A stretch of DNA of 43,992 nucleotides from an uncultured Polaromonas sp. (GTDB taxonomy: Bacteria > Pseudomonadota > Gammaproteobacteria > Burkholderiales > Burkholderiaceae): the NCBI GenBank assembly GCA_946479075.1, contig CAMLDT010000002.1, positions 1 to 43,992 on the forward strand, written 5' to 3'. The notes under the pieces were generated by a model. That model was not told where the DNA came from. It did not search any database and was given only the letters and a program-made list of their open reading frames with translations. Shown here in pieces: positions 42,581-43,992 of this stretch. A program made the translations under genes and the position numbers. How positions within the stretch are numbered: the stretch's first letter is position 1; each line of letters opens with the position of its first letter.

Positions 42581-42637
42581 CCGTTCGGGCTGAGCCTGTC
42601 AAAGCCCCCAGCCCTTCGACAGGCTCAGGGCGAACGG
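42581..42637. repeat. REP-like long inverted repeat
   Basis: The 20-nt arms CCGTTCGGGCTGAGCCTGTC (42581-42600) and GACAGGCTCAGGGCGAACGG (42618-42637) match at 18 of 20 paired positions, with a 17-nt loop containing CCCTTCG. It sits in the 89-bp gap between the DUF2147 and FadN-type genes. This resembles a REP-like element widespread in proteobacteria and could form a stable mRNA hairpin. Confidence 0.88.
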
Positions 42638-42649
42638 AGCAGGTAAAAA

Positions 42650-43090
42650 TTACTGGATACGGACCCAGGTCTGGGTGCGTCCGATGAAGGACAGTCCCAC
42701 GAAGGCGTGCACCTCGAGTTTTTTGCCGCCGTCCACGGGCGTGAGCTTGAGCGAATAAACCGTGCCAGCTTCGGGATCGACGATCTTGCCGCCTTCCCAG
42801 ACGGTCTTGCCTTCGGCCTTTTTTGCGCCGCGTATCAGTTCCAGGCCAATCAGCGGCTTGTCCTTGCGGTCGTCGCTGCATTTGTCGCAAACAGCGCCCT
42901 GATCCGCCCCCTTGCGCAACAGCTTGGCGATCCGGCCGCTCAGAACGCCGCTGTTCTCCGTGATGACGACCTCGGATTTGGCTTCACCCGTGGCGTCGTC
43001 GATCGTGCGCCACGTGCCCACTGGCGTCATCTGGGCCAGAGCAGACACCGAACATGCTCCCAAAATAATAGCTGTCAGCGCACGGTACAT
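42650..43090 (-). CDS. DUF2147 periplasmic protein
   Basis: A 146-residue exported protein: signal peptide MYRALTAIILGACSVSALAQ, then the DUF2147 signature VGTWRTIDDATGEAKSEVVI, GRIAKLLRKGADQ with a CDKC pair, and a C-terminal FIGRTQTWVRI. This family of small beta-rich envelope proteins has no known activity; it recurs beside fatty-acid degradation genes in this bacterial group. The start codon, the Shine-Dalgarno GGAG and the first part of the signal peptide come from repeat copy G (43056-43104). An in-frame ATG 14 codons earlier lacks a signal-peptide-like start. Confidence 0.87.
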   Translation of the reverse strand: MYRALTAIILGACSVSALAQMTPVGTWRTIDDATGEAKSEVVITENSGVLSGRIAKLLRKGADQGAVCDKCSDDRKDKPLIGLELIRGAKKAEGKTVWEGGKIVDPEAGTVYSLKLTPVDGGKKLEVHAFVGLSFIGRTQTWVRIQ

Positions 43091-43104
43091 AAGGGCTCCG
43101 GGGC
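43056..43104 (+). repeat. ATAGCTG-family dispersed repeat, copy G, overlapping the DUF2147 start
   Basis: CAAAATAATAGCTGTCAGCG then CACGGTACATAAGGGCTCCG and GGGC. On the minus strand this reads GGAG, then ATG and about 12 codons of signal peptide. It aligns with copies A-F over the ATAGCTG core, CAGCGC and AAGGGCT. Confidence 0.75.
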
Positions 43105-43128
43105 TAAAAGGCTTGAAAAAACCGGGCA

Positions 43129-43992
43129 TCACGCGAGTGCGGCGTCGGTGTCCATCAGCGCCGCGCTGCCACTGCGCGCGGTCCGCATCAAGGTCGCGGT
43201 TTCAGGGAAAAGTTTGGCGAAGTAAAACCGCGCCGTCTGCAACTTGGCCTGGTAGAAGGGGTCGGTGTTGCCGGCAGCCACTTCACGCAGCGCGACCTGC
43301 GCCATGCGCGCCCAGAAATAGCCAAACACCAGGTGCCCGGCGACCCGCAGGTAATCCACCGCGGCGGCGCCCACTTCGTCCGGGTTCTGGAAACCCTTGA
43401 AGCCGAGTTCGGTCGTGAATTTGGTCATCTGGTCGGCCAGGTAGGCCAGCGGGTTGATGAACTCCGCCATCTTCTCGTTGACACCTTCCTCGGCAATCAG
43501 CGCGCCAATGATCTTGCCGAATTTTTTCAGCGTGGCGCCGTTGTTGCCCAGCACCTTGCGGCCCAGCAGGTCCAGCGACTGCACGGTGTTCGTGCCTTCG
43601 TAAATCATGTTGATGCGGTTGTCGCGCACAAACTGCTCCATACCCCATTCCTTGATAAAGCCATGGCCGCCGAAAACCTGCATGCAGGCGTTGGTGGCGA
43701 TGTGGCCGTTGTCGGTCAGAAAGGCTTTCACGATGGGCGTCAGCAAGGCGACGATTTCGGCCGAGTCCTTGCGCACCTTCTCATCAGGATGGTGGATTTC
43801 CTTGTCAAGCAGCAGGGTGCAATAAATCGCCAGTGCGCGGCCGCCTTCGGCGTAGGCCTTGGCGGTCAGCAGCATCTTGCGCACATCGGGGTGCACGATG
43901 ATCGGGTCGGCCGGCTTGTCCTTGGCCTTGACGCCCGACAGGCTGCGCATCTGGATGCGGTCCTTGGCATAAGCCAGCGCATTCTGGAAAGC
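43129..43992 (-). CDS. Acyl-CoA dehydrogenase, C-terminal part (gene continues beyond window)
   Basis: The minus-strand frame is open to the right edge, giving 287 C-terminal residues starting AFQNALAYAKDRIQMRSLSG. It has the FAD domain segment ACMQVFGGHGFIKEWGMEQF, then RDNRINMIYEGTNTVQSLDL with the catalytic-region Glu of EGTN, and an extra C-terminal helical domain (about the last 120 residues). This layout is that of the large (about 600-residue) acyl-CoA dehydrogenases of FadE12/DmdC type. It performs the first step of beta-oxidation and precedes DUF2147 and the FadN-type gene. Confidence 0.93.
   Translation of the reverse strand, partial: AFQNALAYAKDRIQMRSLSGVKAKDKPADPIIVHPDVRKMLLTAKAYAEGGRALAIYCTLLLDKEIHHPDEKVRKDSAEIVALLTPIVKAFLTDNGHIATNACMQVFGGHGFIKEWGMEQFVRDNRINMIYEGTNTVQSLDLLGRKVLGNNGATLKKFGKIIGALIAEEGVNEKMAEFINPLAYLADQMTKFTTELGFKGFQNPDEVGAAAVDYLRVAGHLVFGYFWARMAQVALREVAAGNTDPFYQAKLQTARFYFAKLFPETATLMRTARSGSAALMDTDAALA

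Noticed and set aside
1..43992. CRISPR arrays, tRNA genes, IS elements, prophage
   Set aside because: I saw no regularly spaced direct repeats, no tRNA-like cloverleaf sequences and no transposase or phage proteins.

Overview
The window looks like chromosome from a Comamonadaceae-type betaproteobacterium (Burkholderiales; Polaromonas/Rhodoferax-like). This rests on recognition, not a database search. The DNA is GC-rich, genes are tightly packed with many ATGA overlaps, and gene content is typical of the group: a fused LivM-LivG permease-ATPase, TctAB, COG2509, and a FadN-type beta-oxidation enzyme. Short dispersed repeats of a kind I associate with this family are also present. There is no phage, IS element, CRISPR array, tRNA or rRNA. 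The one clear RNA gene is RNase P RNA (rnpB).

Layout. (1) 1-3.7 kb, minus: a Liv-type ABC importer (binding protein, LivH, fused LivM-LivG cut by the left edge). It diverges from a plus-strand deacetylase (PuuE-like)/GntR/flavin-reductase operon (4.0-6.3 kb). The shared gap carries AT-rich palindromes. (2) 6.3-9.6 kb: a NhaR-like LysR gene divergent from tctB-tctA, without tctC. (3) 9.6-16.4 kb: housekeeping genes: rnpB, COG2509 flavoprotein coupled to a second flavin reductase, a ProQ-domain protein, htpX, DUF3025, pyrC, rnk. (4) 16.7-21.4 kb, minus: a glutamate/aspartate-type ABC importer (gltIJKL) with a LysR gene upstream. (5) 21.5-25.8 kb: Atm1-like ABC exporter, two hotdog thioesterases, and a TetR gene divergent from an RcnB-like periplasmic protein across a near-perfect 28-bp palindrome. 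(6) 25.9-29.2 kb, minus: an ECF42-type sigma factor locus with two YCII/DGPF proteins, an SRPBCC protein and a VOC protein, plus a candidate cognate promoter. (7) 29.2-34.0 kb, minus: a three-gene envelope signalling operon, TonB-dependent receptor - YfiR - hybrid histidine kinase with a YfiN-like (CHASE8) sensor. (8) 34.2-44 kb, minus: an acyl-CoA/fatty-acid degradation region (acyl-CoA dehydrogenase, DUF2147, FadN-type enzyme, DUF4442, thiolase, alpha/beta hydrolase, thioesterase, SDR, 2-hydroxychromene-2-carboxylate isomerase, enoyl-CoA hydratase). The last four are translationally overlapped.

Seven copies of a roughly 48-bp repeat (core ATAGCTG, then a GC-rich hairpin) are all on the plus strand. 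One sits at the rnpB promoter, one lies in frame inside the DUF3025 gene, and one supplies the start codon, Shine-Dalgarno sequence and part of the signal peptide of the DUF2147 gene. A second, larger hairpin repeat occurs twice in the fad region, with one 20-bp-arm REP-like inverted repeat. The best leads for something new are the TonB/YfiR/CHASE8-kinase operon, the ECF42 locus with its promoter, and the recruitment of repeats into genes.
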